DNA from: Methylocaldum sp002005105
GTDB lineage: Bacteria; Pseudomonadota; Gammaproteobacteria; Methylococcales; Methylococcaceae
Length of the DNA stretch: 64,000 nt
NCBI RefSeq assembly: GCF_051027545.1
Contig: NZ_CP194902.1
Location: 5,022,001 to 5,086,000 of the forward strand
Reading direction: 5' to 3'
Below, piece by piece: positions 54,317 through 63,170 of this stretch (within the stretch, counting starts at the first letter, position 1; every line of letters begins with the position of its first letter). The notes below the pieces were generated by a model. The model saw only the letters and a program-made list of their open reading frames with translations, ran no database searches and was not told the origin of the DNA. A program made the position numbers and the translations under genes.

Positions 54317-54849
54317 CGATCACATTTTGGATTCGACTTTTATTGGCCGCGTCGATCATGGCGTCGCTCGGCGCCTGCAACGGTCGACGGCCGGGCTTGC
54401 AGATCGGCGACATGGCGCCCGTCGTCACGCTCACCGATTTTCACGGAAATCCCGTGACGCTGCCCAAGGACATCCGGGGCAAGGTGGTCCTGGTGCGCTT
54501 CTGGGCTATGGATTGCTCCCACTGCAACAAAGAAACCGTCCTGGCCCTGGAAACCCTCTATCAAAAATATAAGGACAAAGGTTTCCTGCCGGTCGCCATA
54601 CACGAAAGCCGGCCCGTCGAGGCGGACGAGCGGTTCCGGAAGTTCGATCACGTCACTTATCCGATGCTGGTGGACGAATACGGAAAAGTAGCCCGGCAGT
54701 TCGGCGTAATCGGCTTGCCGACGACCCTGGTGCTCGACGAGAAAGGCATCGTGCGGGAGAAGATCACCGGGGAAGCCAGTATCGACACTTTCGAAAAGCT
54801 TTTGACCACAGTGCTATACAAAGGGGGATTTTATGACGGCACTCATTAG
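54313..54849 (+). CDS. TlpA/ResA-like thioredoxin lipoprotein
   Basis: 178 aa. Lipobox LGAC with Cys22. Redoxin fold with VVLVRFWAMDCSHCNKETV; the active site is Cys68-Ser-His-Cys71 rather than the usual WCxPC. cis-Pro is retained in GVIGLPTTLVLDEKG. Probably an outer- or inner-membrane thiol reductase maintaining metal-site cysteines of the neighbouring NosL domains. Overlaps both neighbours. Confidence 0.85.
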   Translation: MTITFWIRLLLAASIMASLGACNGRRPGLQIGDMAPVVTLTDFHGNPVTLPKDIRGKVVLVRFWAMDCSHCNKETVLALETLYQKYKDKGFLPVAIHESRPVEADERFRKFDHVTYPMLVDEYGKVARQFGVIGLPTTLVLDEKGIVREKITGEASIDTFEKLLTTVLYKGGFYDGTH

Positions 54850-56266
54850 ATTTGGCTTGGGGCCAGCATTGGCGATATGCCAGCTTCTGCTCATATCGTT
54901 TGCGGTCTCGGCCGAGGAGCCCCATGAACGGGAAAGCTGCCGGGTCTGTGGTATGTACATCGATCAGTACCTAAAGAGTGCCGCCGAATTGGTTTACAAG
55001 GACGGCAAGAAAAAATTCACCTGCGGCGTCGCCTGCATGCTGCGCGAGGTCGACGATGCCGGCGGACTTTCCGCCTTCGAATCGGTAAAAGTGCACGACT
55101 GGGTCTCCGGCAAGCTGATAGATGCCGAAGACGCCATTTATGTCATCGGCAGCCGCGTCATTCCGGATATGGTTCCGAACTATATCGCTTTCGCCAACCG
55201 GGAAGAGGCCGAGGCATTCGCCGCCAAGGAAGGGGGCGACGTGATCGACTTCGGGATCGCCTATCAGGATGTCTCGCCGGTCGGGACCACCGCGCCATTC
55301 CGTATCCGTACGGCAGTGACGCCGGGAGCGGGAGCCTTCAGCATCGGCGCCGTCTACGGCTACATGCAGAAAGACCAGGTCAAAGCAGGCTCAAACAGCA
55401 CCGATCCCAGCGAGTTCATCAACAGCAACAGGACCCAGCCGCGGGCTCCGAAAGAAGTCCAGGCGCATCAGCAGGCACTGATCGTCAACTACTCGCCCAC
55501 CGACAATCTCTCTCTTTTCGTCAACGTCCCCTGGTTCGAACGTAGAACCAAGACGCTAGTCAGAACGTCGCCCACCAGCGTCAGGGAAACCGTCGGCGAG
55601 GAAAACGGCATCGGCGACATTACCCTGGAAGGACGCTATAACTTCTGGCGCAGCACCCGCTGGGACAAATTCGGGACCATTCTGCTCGGCACCACCTTGC
55701 CGACGGGACAGTTCGACGGCGAGAGGGGAGCGACCACGGATCCCGTGGCCGGGAGAAGGCTCGTTTCCACCGGCCCCGCTCTACAGCTGGGCAAAGACAC
55801 CGCCACCTTCACCGGCGGGTTGCTCTACTCGCAGCGCTGGAAAGATTTCTGGTTTCACGGTTCGGCCCTCTACACCGTCAACCCGGAAAATGACAACGAC
55901 TTTGCCTTCGGCGACGTCGCCACCGTCGGCGCGGCTTTCCACTACACGCCGAACTATGATCTGATGTTGGGCATCGAGATGGACGCCAGCTACACGCAAA
56001 AAAGCGAAGACCACGGCTACAAGATCGGGAACAGCGGCGGCACCGTGACCAATCTTGCATTCGTCTTCGACTACCGCTTTCTCAACGCTTTCGGCGGAAA
56101 CTTCAAGCTGCGCGGGTCGGTCGGCTTGCCGATTTATGAAGATCTGAACACCAAGCACGTAGTGCTCGCCAATCCCCGCCGCGAATTCGACCAGGTCCAA
56201 CTGGGGGACGGCTTTTTCGGCAATTTGGCCGTTACCTGGACTTACCGCGCCGCTCCGGAGTTTTGA
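54833..56266 (+). CDS. NosL domain fused to an outer-membrane beta-barrel
   Basis: 477 aa. A signal peptide (AICQLLLISFAVSAEEPHER) is followed by a NosL domain with CRVCGMY (Cys36, Cys39, Met41) and a second pair in FTCGVACML (Cys64, Cys68). From about residue 155 the chain is a run of amphipathic strands (GAGAFSIGAVYGYMQKDQV, NLSLFVNVPWFERRT, FGTILLGTTLPTGQF, FHYTPNYDLMLGIEMDASYT) ending in a strand with aromatic residues, like MetA/phenol-pathway-type barrels. The fusion points to metal handling at the outer membrane. Overlaps the TlpA-like gene by 17 bases. Confidence 0.75.
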   Translation: MTALIRFGLGPALAICQLLLISFAVSAEEPHERESCRVCGMYIDQYLKSAAELVYKDGKKKFTCGVACMLREVDDAGGLSAFESVKVHDWVSGKLIDAEDAIYVIGSRVIPDMVPNYIAFANREEAEAFAAKEGGDVIDFGIAYQDVSPVGTTAPFRIRTAVTPGAGAFSIGAVYGYMQKDQVKAGSNSTDPSEFINSNRTQPRAPKEVQAHQQALIVNYSPTDNLSLFVNVPWFERRTKTLVRTSPTSVRETVGEENGIGDITLEGRYNFWRSTRWDKFGTILLGTTLPTGQFDGERGATTDPVAGRRLVSTGPALQLGKDTATFTGGLLYSQRWKDFWFHGSALYTVNPENDNDFAFGDVATVGAAFHYTPNYDLMLGIEMDASYTQKSEDHGYKIGNSGGTVTNLAFVFDYRFLNAFGGNFKLRGSVGLPIYEDLNTKHVVLANPRREFDQVQLGDGFFGNLAVTWTYRAAPEF

Positions 56267-56271
56267 TACCT

Positions 56272-56598
56272 TTGTAGGGTGGGTTAGGCACGCATTGCGC
56301 CGATTCCGGAAAATTACGGTGATGTCTCCGCGTGCCGTAACCCACCGATTCCGCAACCTCGCCCGGTAGGTTACGGCCTCGCGGCCCAATCCCCTACAAG
56401 AATTGACTCCTTGATTTAAAGCGCTTTGGAGTTAGAGCGTTTTTATCTCGCTCGTACGGCAAAACCGGCTTGGCGGACGTCGTTGGGCTTTCGGCTCGGG
56501 TGAATGGATTCAAGCATTCGGCAATCCTTTGCCGATGAAGACGCTCGGCCGGAGCATGGCGTCGGGAAAGGATTCCCGACCTACAGGGTGCTACAGTC
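56272..56598. repeat. Palindromic repeat cluster after the NosL operon
   Basis: GTAGGGTGGGTTAGGCACG pairs with CGTGCCGTAACCCACC further on (56272-56345). GCAATCCTTTGCCGATG and GGGAAAGGATTCCCGACC hairpin units follow at 56520-56583. No gene was seen. Confidence 0.55.
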
Positions 56599-56740
56599 GT
56601 AGGTCGGCAATCCTTTGCCGACGAACCCGTTGGCCCAACGACATCGTCGGGAAGGGTCGCGACTAAAGCGACCGTTTGCGATTGGAAGGGATTCCCGACC
56701 TACTCGCGAGTGCCCGTACAATCGGTATGAAAATGCTCTA
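56599..56740 (-). repeat. MITE/REP-like element, copy 3 (inverted), disrupted by IS630
   Basis: The reverse complement carries the same module order as copies 1 and 2: AGAGCATTTTCATACCG, GTACGGGCACTCGCGAGTAG, GGGAATCC, one TTCCAATCGCAAACGG unit, GTTGGGCCAACGGG and GTCGGCAAAGGATTGCCGAC. The insertion sequence begins at its outer TA. Confidence 0.7.
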
Positions 56741-56784
56741 AGTACATCCCATAAAGTTCTGCGGAAAGGGCGTACACTGGCGGC

Positions 56785-57306
56785 ATGAAAGCCATCCTGA
56801 TCCCCCCGTTGGGCAAAGCGCAACAGAGTGAGTTAGACACCCTGTATCGAAAGACCAAGGACCCACGACTCCGAACTCGTGCCCAGATGGTCTTGCTCTC
56901 GGCCGAGCGGGGTCTCAAAGCGCTGGAGATCGCGGGGATCGTGCGGGAGAGCGAGGATACCGTGGTGCGGTGGCTGAAACGGCATCAGAGCGAAGGCGTG
57001 GACGGGCTGAAAGATGCGCCGCGAGCGGGACGGCAAGCCAAAGTGACGGCGGCGTATCGGGCCGCCCTGGTGGCGGCGGTACGGCGCCGTCCGCGCAGTT
57101 TGGACCTGCCGTTTTCCATATGGACCCTGCAACGGCTGGTGGATTACCTGGCCGAGCAAACCGGGATTCGCATCGCTCTGGAAACCCTGCGCCAAACCTT
57201 GAAGCGCGAAGGGATTGTGCTCAGTCGTCCGCAGCATAAGATCAGCAGCCCTGATCCAGACTATGCGGTGAAAAAAAAGCGGTCGAAGACACCCGTGATC
57301 ACTTGA
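56785..57306 (+). CDS. IS630 transposase, first frame (DNA-binding part)
   Basis: 173 aa. Helix-turn-helix regions LKALEIAGIVRESEDTVVRW and ALETLRQTLKREGIVLSRPQ correspond to the N-terminal half of IS630 transposases. The frame ends just after an A8 run (57271-57278), where -1 slippage would join it to the second frame and yield the full enzyme. Confidence 0.85.
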   Translation: MKAILIPPLGKAQQSELDTLYRKTKDPRLRTRAQMVLLSAERGLKALEIAGIVRESEDTVVRWLKRHQSEGVDGLKDAPRAGRQAKVTAAYRAALVAAVRRRPRSLDLPFSIWTLQRLVDYLAEQTGIRIALETLRQTLKREGIVLSRPQHKISSPDPDYAVKKKRSKTPVIT

Positions 57307-57842
57307 AACCGGGCGATGTGTTTTACTACGCCGACGAGTTTAACCTCAGTTGGCTGCCTACCTTGACGGCGTTGTGGAGCCCGGTAGGCCAGCAAATTAT
57401 GATTCCGACCCCAGGTCAGCCTAAGAAGCGCTATGGGTTGGGAGCGGTGAATTACCATACCGGTGAAACCGTGGTCTTATTCAAACGACACAAGCGCCGT
57501 CGGGAGGTGGCCGAACTGCTGCAAGCCATAGTGGACCAGCATCCCACGGGGACGATTTACGTCGCGTGGGACAATGCCGACACGCATCAAGACGACGAGA
57601 TCGAAGCGGTCGTGCGCGGAGCCGCCGGGCGACTGGTCCTGCTGTACTTGCCGACCTATAGCCCTTGGCTCAACCCGATCGAGATGCTGTGGCGCCATTT
57701 CCGCCGCGAAGTGACCCATTGCGAACTCTTCGAGACGGTAGCCGCCTTGCTCCAAGCCGCCCGCGAGTTCTTCGACCGTCACAACCGCTCTCCACAGCTG
57801 GTGCTCTCGATTATCGGTTCCTATGCCGTAAAAGTTTCATGA
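57303..57842 (+). CDS. IS630 transposase, second frame (DDE catalytic part)
   Basis: 179 aa as an independent frame; the natural product is probably the frameshift fusion. Catalytic residues are visible in order: YYADEFNLSW (Asp), VAWDNADTHQ (Asp) and PWLNPIEMLWRHFRREVTH (Glu). Overlaps the first frame by 4 bases. Confidence 0.85.
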   Translation: MKPGDVFYYADEFNLSWLPTLTALWSPVGQQIMIPTPGQPKKRYGLGAVNYHTGETVVLFKRHKRRREVAELLQAIVDQHPTGTIYVAWDNADTHQDDEIEAVVRGAAGRLVLLYLPTYSPWLNPIEMLWRHFRREVTHCELFETVAALLQAAREFFDRHNRSPQLVLSIIGSYAVKVS

Positions 57843-57854
57843 ATGTACTTAGCG

Positions 57855-57890
57855 AGGGTCGTCGGCAAAGGATTGCCGACCTACGACCTG
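57855..57890. repeat. Solo REP hairpin unit
   Basis: GTCGTCGGCAAAGGATTGCC followed by GACCTACGAC is a self-complementary unit shared with the three MITE-like elements, on the far side of the IS. Confidence 0.6.
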
Positions 57891-57980
57891 AAATCGGACC
57901 ATCTCGCCCGAGGCGATCGACGCCGCCGGGACGAGGCGGCAGCCGTTACCGGCGTTCGGATGCCGCCTCGGGGATAAACG

Positions 57981-59378
57981 CTATTTGAGACTCACGCGCT
58001 CTTTCGGCGACACGATATCGCCCGTGATATCCAGATCGATCTTCATCCGCTTCGCCGCCGCCTTGGTCGCCTTGCTGTCTTTGAAGGGGCCGGCGATGAC
58101 TTTGAAGCGTCCGTTCTCCAGGGCCACCACCCGGGCCGGAATCTGCGGTCCCTGATGATTCAGAACCGCCGCCAAACGCTGAGCGCTCAATTCGTCCCCG
58201 GATTCCAGCGCCGTGATGTACCAGCCGCTATCGGTCATCGCCGGCGTTTTCGGCCGACCGTATAGCTCATCGGGATATTTCAGAGCCACGGCTTGACTCA
58301 CCAGCCGAGCGAGATTTTCGCTGTTCTCGAAAATGGGTACCGGAATGCCCCGAGCCTCGCTCACGATCTGCTCGATGCGTGGCCAATCCAGCTTTCGCTC
58401 CTGCTTCTTTTCGATTTTCTTGAGCGCGGCCATCAGATTTTTCTTGAGCTGCTTTGCATTGAGTTCCTCATGAGGCTTATGGGCCTCCAGATAAAGTTCG
58501 CCGTTGCGCCACCCCACCAAATAGGGCTGATTGACGATGCGCACGGGCGTTTTGACCGGCACTTCCCGATAAAGCGTTTCGATATTTTCCGGGTAAAGTC
58601 GGACGCAGCCGTTACTCGCACGAAGTCCGATGCCATACGGTTTGTTGGTGCCGTGAATCAAATAGCTCGGACGGCTCAGATACATGGCGTAGTCGCCCAG
58701 GGGATTGTCGGGGCCAGGCGACACCACCGCCGGAAGAGGATCGCCTTTCTTCTCGTGATCCCTGCGAATGGACTCCGGAACGTGCCAGGTCGGATGACTG
58801 GTCTTTCGCTCGACCAGCATTTCGCCGGTCGGCGTGGAGCGGCCTTCGCGGCCGATGCCGACAGGATAGGTGACCACCTCTCCGCCTTTCTTCTTCGGGA
58901 AGTAAAAAAGGCGCATAGAGGCGAGATTGACGACTATGCCCTTGCGTGGAGCGTCCGGAAGGGTGAACTGCATCGGCAATATAACCCGGCTGCCCGGCTG
59001 CGGCGCCCATAGATCGATATCGGGATTGGCCTCACCGACCCCTTCCAGGCCCAGACCGAAATGTCGAGCCACGTCCGGAAGAGAATCCCCTTCCGCTATC
59101 TTCACCGTCGCCAGTTGTCCGACGACACTGTCGTCTTTTCCCAACGCAAAGCGGTTGCCCTCGATGTTTTCGACCAGCGGCTCGGGAGGGGCTTTCGGCT
59201 CTTCCTGCCGGAAAGGCGACCAAGCGCAGGCGTGAAGAAAACCGGCAACAAGAAGGAGCAGCGGCAAGCGCAGTTGAGCGAGGGGCTGACTAAAGGCCCT
59301 TGTGCGATTGAAATCGCCGGCGTGTACCGGACGATCCGAATATGGCGCGCCTTGGCGTACAAGAACAGCATCACTCAC
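57981..59378 (-). CDS. L,D-transpeptidase with LysM and SPOR-like domains
   Basis: 465 aa from the GTG at 59378, chosen because GGAGGGG lies 8 bases upstream. The frame to 59486 is not needed. Lipobox-like FLHAC follows a hydrophobic segment. LysM-like peptidoglycan binding (VKIAEGDSLPDVARHFGLGL) is followed by a YkuD domain with HGTNKPYGIG and catalytic SNGCVRLYP (Cys258), then a C-terminal SPOR-like fold (GWYITALESGDELSAQRLAA, RFKVIAGPFKD). Forms 3-3 cross-links or attaches Braun-type lipoprotein. The SPOR domain suggests recruitment to division sites. Confidence 0.88.
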   Translation of the reverse strand: MSDAVLVRQGAPYSDRPVHAGDFNRTRAFSQPLAQLRLPLLLLVAGFLHACAWSPFRQEEPKAPPEPLVENIEGNRFALGKDDSVVGQLATVKIAEGDSLPDVARHFGLGLEGVGEANPDIDLWAPQPGSRVILPMQFTLPDAPRKGIVVNLASMRLFYFPKKKGGEVVTYPVGIGREGRSTPTGEMLVERKTSHPTWHVPESIRRDHEKKGDPLPAVVSPGPDNPLGDYAMYLSRPSYLIHGTNKPYGIGLRASNGCVRLYPENIETLYREVPVKTPVRIVNQPYLVGWRNGELYLEAHKPHEELNAKQLKKNLMAALKKIEKKQERKLDWPRIEQIVSEARGIPVPIFENSENLARLVSQAVALKYPDELYGRPKTPAMTDSGWYITALESGDELSAQRLAAVLNHQGPQIPARVVALENGRFKVIAGPFKDSKATKAAAKRMKIDLDITGDIVSPKERVSLK

Positions 59379-59690
59379 GATATTAACCCCTCCGCGTCTG
59401 GCCAAAAAATAGCCGTTTATGCAAGGTACATGCCCATACCACTCCATATCTGGGCCATCGATTTCGCGGTGCGTCGTTATCGGCATCGACTCGGCTTCCG
59501 TTCCGCCCCATCTCCATGCTCAAGGTTGCGATAGGATATCACTGGCATCGAACGCCGCATGTCGCCGATATCCCGGCTCACGGCGACGATCGGACCATAT
59601 CGAGGGATAAACGGACAATGTGATTTCGCAATCGGCTCTGCGGCCGAGACACATCAGGCCGGAAACGGAAGTCCTGCCGCATGAAAAAGA

Positions 59691-60500
59691 TCAGGGAGAA
59701 TCGACGCCGCTCGACTGTTCAACCAGCCAGGTCTTCCATTCCTCGAACAGACGTGCATCGCCGGCAGCGACCACCGAACGGGGCTGCAATTCCGGGCTGA
59801 AAATCGGCTCACCTTGCAGGGTCTCCGCATGGCCTCCGGCTTCGGATAAGATCAGCGCGCCCGCGGCATAGTCCCAGAGCTTTTGTTTGCCGTGCAGATA
59901 AACATGGAATCGGCCGACTGCGAGCCAGCACCACTCCAAAGCCACCGAACCTAGATTGCGTTGCGAACTGTATGGGGGACGGGCGGCCAGCTTCGCCGCC
60001 AGCGGCCCCAAGCGTTTAAAATCCACCACTGCCAAGCTGCGCCGCAGCGGCAGATCCGTGGGGCGAACCCTGAGTCGAACGCCGTTCAGCCAGGCGCCAT
60101 GATCGCGCTGCGCGGTGAAGCATTCATTGCGGATAGGATCGTAGACGATCCCCAAGACCGGTTTGCGCTCGATGAGCAAAGCCAGCGAAATACCGAAAAA
60201 AGGCAGACCTGCGGCGAAGTTGCTGGTTCCGTCCAGGGGATCCAGACACCAGAGCCCGTTATCGTTTTGCGCCAGCAGTTCTTGTTGCCGCTGAGCGTCC
60301 ATTTCTTCGCCCAGCAGTTCGAACGCCGGATAACGCTCGCGCAATTCAATAGTCAGCCGCTTTTGCACGGCGAAATCGGCTTCGGTAACGACGCTGCCGT
60401 CGGGTTTGAACCGGCGTTCGGTTCCCGCAAACCGGGGCAGCAATTCTTCCTTGGCTACCGCTTTAACCAGAATCGCGAGATCGTCGAGATGAGGAAGCAT
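59691..60500 (-). CDS. Inositol monophosphatase family protein
   Basis: 269 aa. Li+-sensitive Mg2+ phosphatase fold: LLGEEMDAQ (metal Glu), WCLDPLDGTSNFAAGLPFFG (signature DPLDGT) and LWDYAAGALILSEAGG (metal Asp). The substrate could be an inositol phosphate, PAP or fructose bisphosphate. It stands alone, not clearly part of the trp run. Confidence 0.9.
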   Translation of the reverse strand: MLPHLDDLAILVKAVAKEELLPRFAGTERRFKPDGSVVTEADFAVQKRLTIELRERYPAFELLGEEMDAQRQQELLAQNDNGLWCLDPLDGTSNFAAGLPFFGISLALLIERKPVLGIVYDPIRNECFTAQRDHGAWLNGVRLRVRPTDLPLRRSLAVVDFKRLGPLAAKLAARPPYSSQRNLGSVALEWCWLAVGRFHVYLHGKQKLWDYAAGALILSEAGGHAETLQGEPIFSPELQPRSVVAAGDARLFEEWKTWLVEQSSGVDSP

Positions 60501-60748
60501 GAAGGCTATGCCTTGGTGGGCTCAGTGAATGAGTGTCCAACAACCGTGTTACTGCAAATTACGGAAAGAAAGCGATCTTTCGATTACCCTCACCCCTGCC
60601 CTCTCCGAGAGGGCTAATGTCGTGAGCTTAACACGTCGACTGGGTTGATGAACGAAACCCAGCATTTCCTCGGGGTTGCCGCGATTCGGTCGTCATCCCG
60701 GCCTACCGTTGCGACACCATCCCAGGACGATGCGGCACCGAATCCACC

Positions 60749-61552
60749 TTAGTTTGAAGCAAACAAGGCCTGTAAACGAACGCCCGGATCTTCCGCCGTC
60801 ATGAACGCTTCGCCGACCAAAAAGGTGTGGACGCCGTGACGCCGCATCAGCGACACGTCCTCCGGCGTATGAATGCCGCTCTCGGTTACGACCAAGCGGC
60901 CTGGCGGAATCCGTTCCAGCAGGTCGAGCGTCGTGTCGAGGCGGGTCTCGAAGGTGCGAAGATTCCGATTGTTGATGCCGACAAGCGGCAGGTCTAGGCG
61001 CAAGGCGCGTTCCAATTCGGAGGCATCGTGTACCTCCACCAGCACGTCCATGCCGAGGTCGACGGCGACATCCGCGAGTTCGCACATGGCCGCATCGCTC
61101 AAGGCGGCGGCAATCAGCAGAATGCAATCCGCCCCGATCGCGCGGGCCTCGAACACCTGGTACGGATCGATCATGAAATCCTTCCGCAGCACCGGCACCG
61201 AACAAACGCTTCCGGCCTCTTTCAGGTACTCCTCTGAGCCTTGAAAAAAATCCCGGTCGGTCAGCACCGAAAGGCAAGCCGCGCCGTGATCGGCATAGCT
61301 CCGGGCGATGTCCGCCGGGCGGAAATCCGGCCGCATCACGCCCTTGCTGGGCGAAGCCTTCTTGATTTCGGCAATGACGGCGGCCGCGCCGTTGTCGACC
61401 TTGCTACGTAGAGCGCGAACAAAACCGCGAGGAGCGCCGGCTTCCTCCGCTTGTCGCCGGAGTTCCTCCAGCGGCGTGCGCAAACGGCGCTCGGTAACTT
61501 CTTCCGCTTTGCGGGCCAGAATCTTTTGCAGGATGTCGGGGGGATTATTCAT
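60749..61552 (-). CDS. trpC: Indole-3-glycerol phosphate synthase
   Basis: 267 aa TIM barrel; converts CdRP to indole-3-glycerol phosphate in tryptophan synthesis. VIAEIKKASPSKGVMRPDF, LVGINNRNLRTFE and VTESGIHTPEDV are family motifs. It overlaps trpD by 8 bases. Confidence 0.97.
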   Translation of the reverse strand: MNNPPDILQKILARKAEEVTERRLRTPLEELRRQAEEAGAPRGFVRALRSKVDNGAAAVIAEIKKASPSKGVMRPDFRPADIARSYADHGAACLSVLTDRDFFQGSEEYLKEAGSVCSVPVLRKDFMIDPYQVFEARAIGADCILLIAAALSDAAMCELADVAVDLGMDVLVEVHDASELERALRLDLPLVGINNRNLRTFETRLDTTLDLLERIPPGRLVVTESGIHTPEDVSLMRRHGVHTFLVGEAFMTAEDPGVRLQALFASN

Positions 61553-62573
61553 GAATGGCTATGGATTGGCTGAATTCGATCAAGGCGTCCAGCTTCCGTC
61601 GGGCAGAACCGGCGTCGATGACCGCTTTCGCACGCTCAACGCCCGCCTCCAGGCTGTCCACCAGATTGGCCGCATAAATCGCCGCGCCCGCGTTGAGAAC
61701 GGTAATGTCCCGAGCCGGACCCGGTTCCTTGTCGAGCACGCTCAGCATCATCTTCAGACTCGCGGCAGCGGTATCGACGGTCAGTTTCCTCAAGGGCGCG
61801 CGTTTTATGCCGAATTGTTCCGGCGTCAGCCTATAGGTCGTGATCTGACCGTCCTTGAGTTCCGCGACGTGAGTGGGCGCGCCGATGCTGATTTCGTCCA
61901 GCCCGTCCTCGGCATGCACCACGAGCACATGCTTGCTGCCGAGCTGCCGCAGCACTTCCGCGAGCGGCTCCACCCAGACGTCGGAAAAAACGCCGACCAG
62001 CTGATTGGGCGCGCCGGCCGGATTGGTAAGCGGTCCGAGCAGATTGAACAGGGTCCGCACGCCGATTTCCCGCCGCGGGCCGATGGCGTACTTCATGGCG
62101 CCGTGATGGCGCTGGGCAAAGAGGAATCCCAGGCCGATCCGGTCGATACAGGCCTTGACCTGGTCCGGCGTCAAATCGAGATTGATGCCCGCCGCCTCCA
62201 GCACGTCGGCGCTGCCCGAACGGCTGGAAACCGAGCGATTGCCGTGCTTGGCCACCTTGCCGCCGGCCGCCGCTACCACGAATGCCGCCGTGGTGCTGAT
62301 GTTGAACGTGTGGTTGGCGTCGCCGCCGGTGCCGCAGGTGTCGATGAGATGATCGCCCCTCACCGGAACCTTGGTGGCCATCTCCCGCAGCACCTTGGCC
62401 GCCGCCACCACTTCCTCCACGCTTTCGCCCTTGGCGCGAAGCGCGACCAAAAAGGCTCCAATCTGCGCCGGCGTGGCGCCGCCGCTCATGATGGTGCGCA
62501 TCACCTTGCGCATCTGCGACGCGCCGAGATTTTTCTTATCCAACAAAGCCTGCAGGACGACTGGCATCTCCAT
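61545..62573 (-). CDS. trpD: Anthranilate phosphoribosyltransferase
   Basis: 342 aa. GTGGDANHTFNISTTAAFV is the PRPP-binding loop, and KHGNRSVSSRSGSADVLEA and GPLTNPAGAPNQLVGVF are conserved. Follows trpG by 9 bases in the trpE-G-D-C order seen in pseudomonads and many methanotrophs. Confidence 0.97.
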   Translation of the reverse strand: MEMPVVLQALLDKKNLGASQMRKVMRTIMSGGATPAQIGAFLVALRAKGESVEEVVAAAKVLREMATKVPVRGDHLIDTCGTGGDANHTFNISTTAAFVVAAAGGKVAKHGNRSVSSRSGSADVLEAAGINLDLTPDQVKACIDRIGLGFLFAQRHHGAMKYAIGPRREIGVRTLFNLLGPLTNPAGAPNQLVGVFSDVWVEPLAEVLRQLGSKHVLVVHAEDGLDEISIGAPTHVAELKDGQITTYRLTPEQFGIKRAPLRKLTVDTAAASLKMMLSVLDKEPGPARDITVLNAGAAIYAANLVDSLEAGVERAKAVIDAGSARRKLDALIEFSQSIAIHE

Positions 62574-62582
62574 CGAAAACCC

Positions 62583-63170
62583 TCAGCGATTCAGAAAATT
62601 GCGCAGCAGGTCGTGGCCCTGCTCCGTTAGGATGGATTCCGGATGGAATTGCACGCCCTCGATGGCGAGCTGCTTGTGCCTGACGCCCATGATTTCCTCG
62701 ATCTTGCCGTCCCGGTCCTCGGTCCAGGCGGTGACTTCCAGGCACTCGGGAAGCGTTTCCTGCTCGATGACCAGGGAATGATACCGGGTCGCCTGGAACG
62801 GATTGTTCAACCCGCGAAATACCCCCGTATTCCGGTGATGCACCATCGAGCATTTGCCGTGCATGATGCTCTTGGCGTGAATGATATTGCCGCCGAACGC
62901 GTAGCCGATGCTCTGATGGCCGAGGCAGACGCCCAAAATGGGATATTTGCCCGCGTACTGGCGGATGGCGTCCACCGAGATGCCCGCCTCTTTCGGCGTG
63001 CACGGTCCCGGCGAAATGACGATCTTGTCCGGGGCGAACGTTTCGATTTCCTCGACGTCGATCTGGTCGTTGCGCACCACTTCCACGTCGGCGCCCAATT
63101 CCGCCAGGTACTGTACCAGGTTGTAGGTGAACGAATCGTAGTTATCGATCATCAATACGCGAGCGCTCAT
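62583..63170 (-). CDS. trpG: Anthranilate synthase component II (glutamine amidotransferase)
   Basis: 195 aa. LMIDNYDSFTYNLVQYLAEL, SPGPCTPKEAG, nucleophile GVCLGHQSIGYAFGG (Cys) and VQFHPESILTEQG (His, Glu) form the class I GATase. Supplies ammonia to TrpE; might also serve PabB as the amphibolic subunit. ATGA overlap with trpE. Confidence 0.96.
   Translation of the reverse strand: MSARVLMIDNYDSFTYNLVQYLAELGADVEVVRNDQIDVEEIETFAPDKIVISPGPCTPKEAGISVDAIRQYAGKYPILGVCLGHQSIGYAFGGNIIHAKSIMHGKCSMVHHRNTGVFRGLNNPFQATRYHSLVIEQETLPECLEVTAWTEDRDGKIEEIMGVRHKQLAIEGVQFHPESILTEQGHDLLRNFLNR

Larger units (their letters stand above)
56741..57849 (+). mobile_element. IS630-family insertion sequence
   Basis: About 1.1 kb bounded by TA dinucleotides (56739-56740 and 57850-57851), the family's target duplication. 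Imperfect terminal inverted repeats begin AGTACATCCCATAAAG on the left and, reverse-complemented, AGTACATTCATGAAAC on the right. Carries two overlapping transposase frames. It appears complete and possibly active. Confidence 0.85.

Noticed and set aside
48911..56266. Interpreting the NosL genes as part of a nitrous oxide reductase cluster
   Set aside because: No nosZ, nosR, nosD, nosF or nosY is present, and the ABC pair is of MacB/FtsX type rather than NosFY.
61308..62630. 440-aa forward frame across trpD
   Set aside because: Antisense shadow of trpD and trpC, both clearly real.
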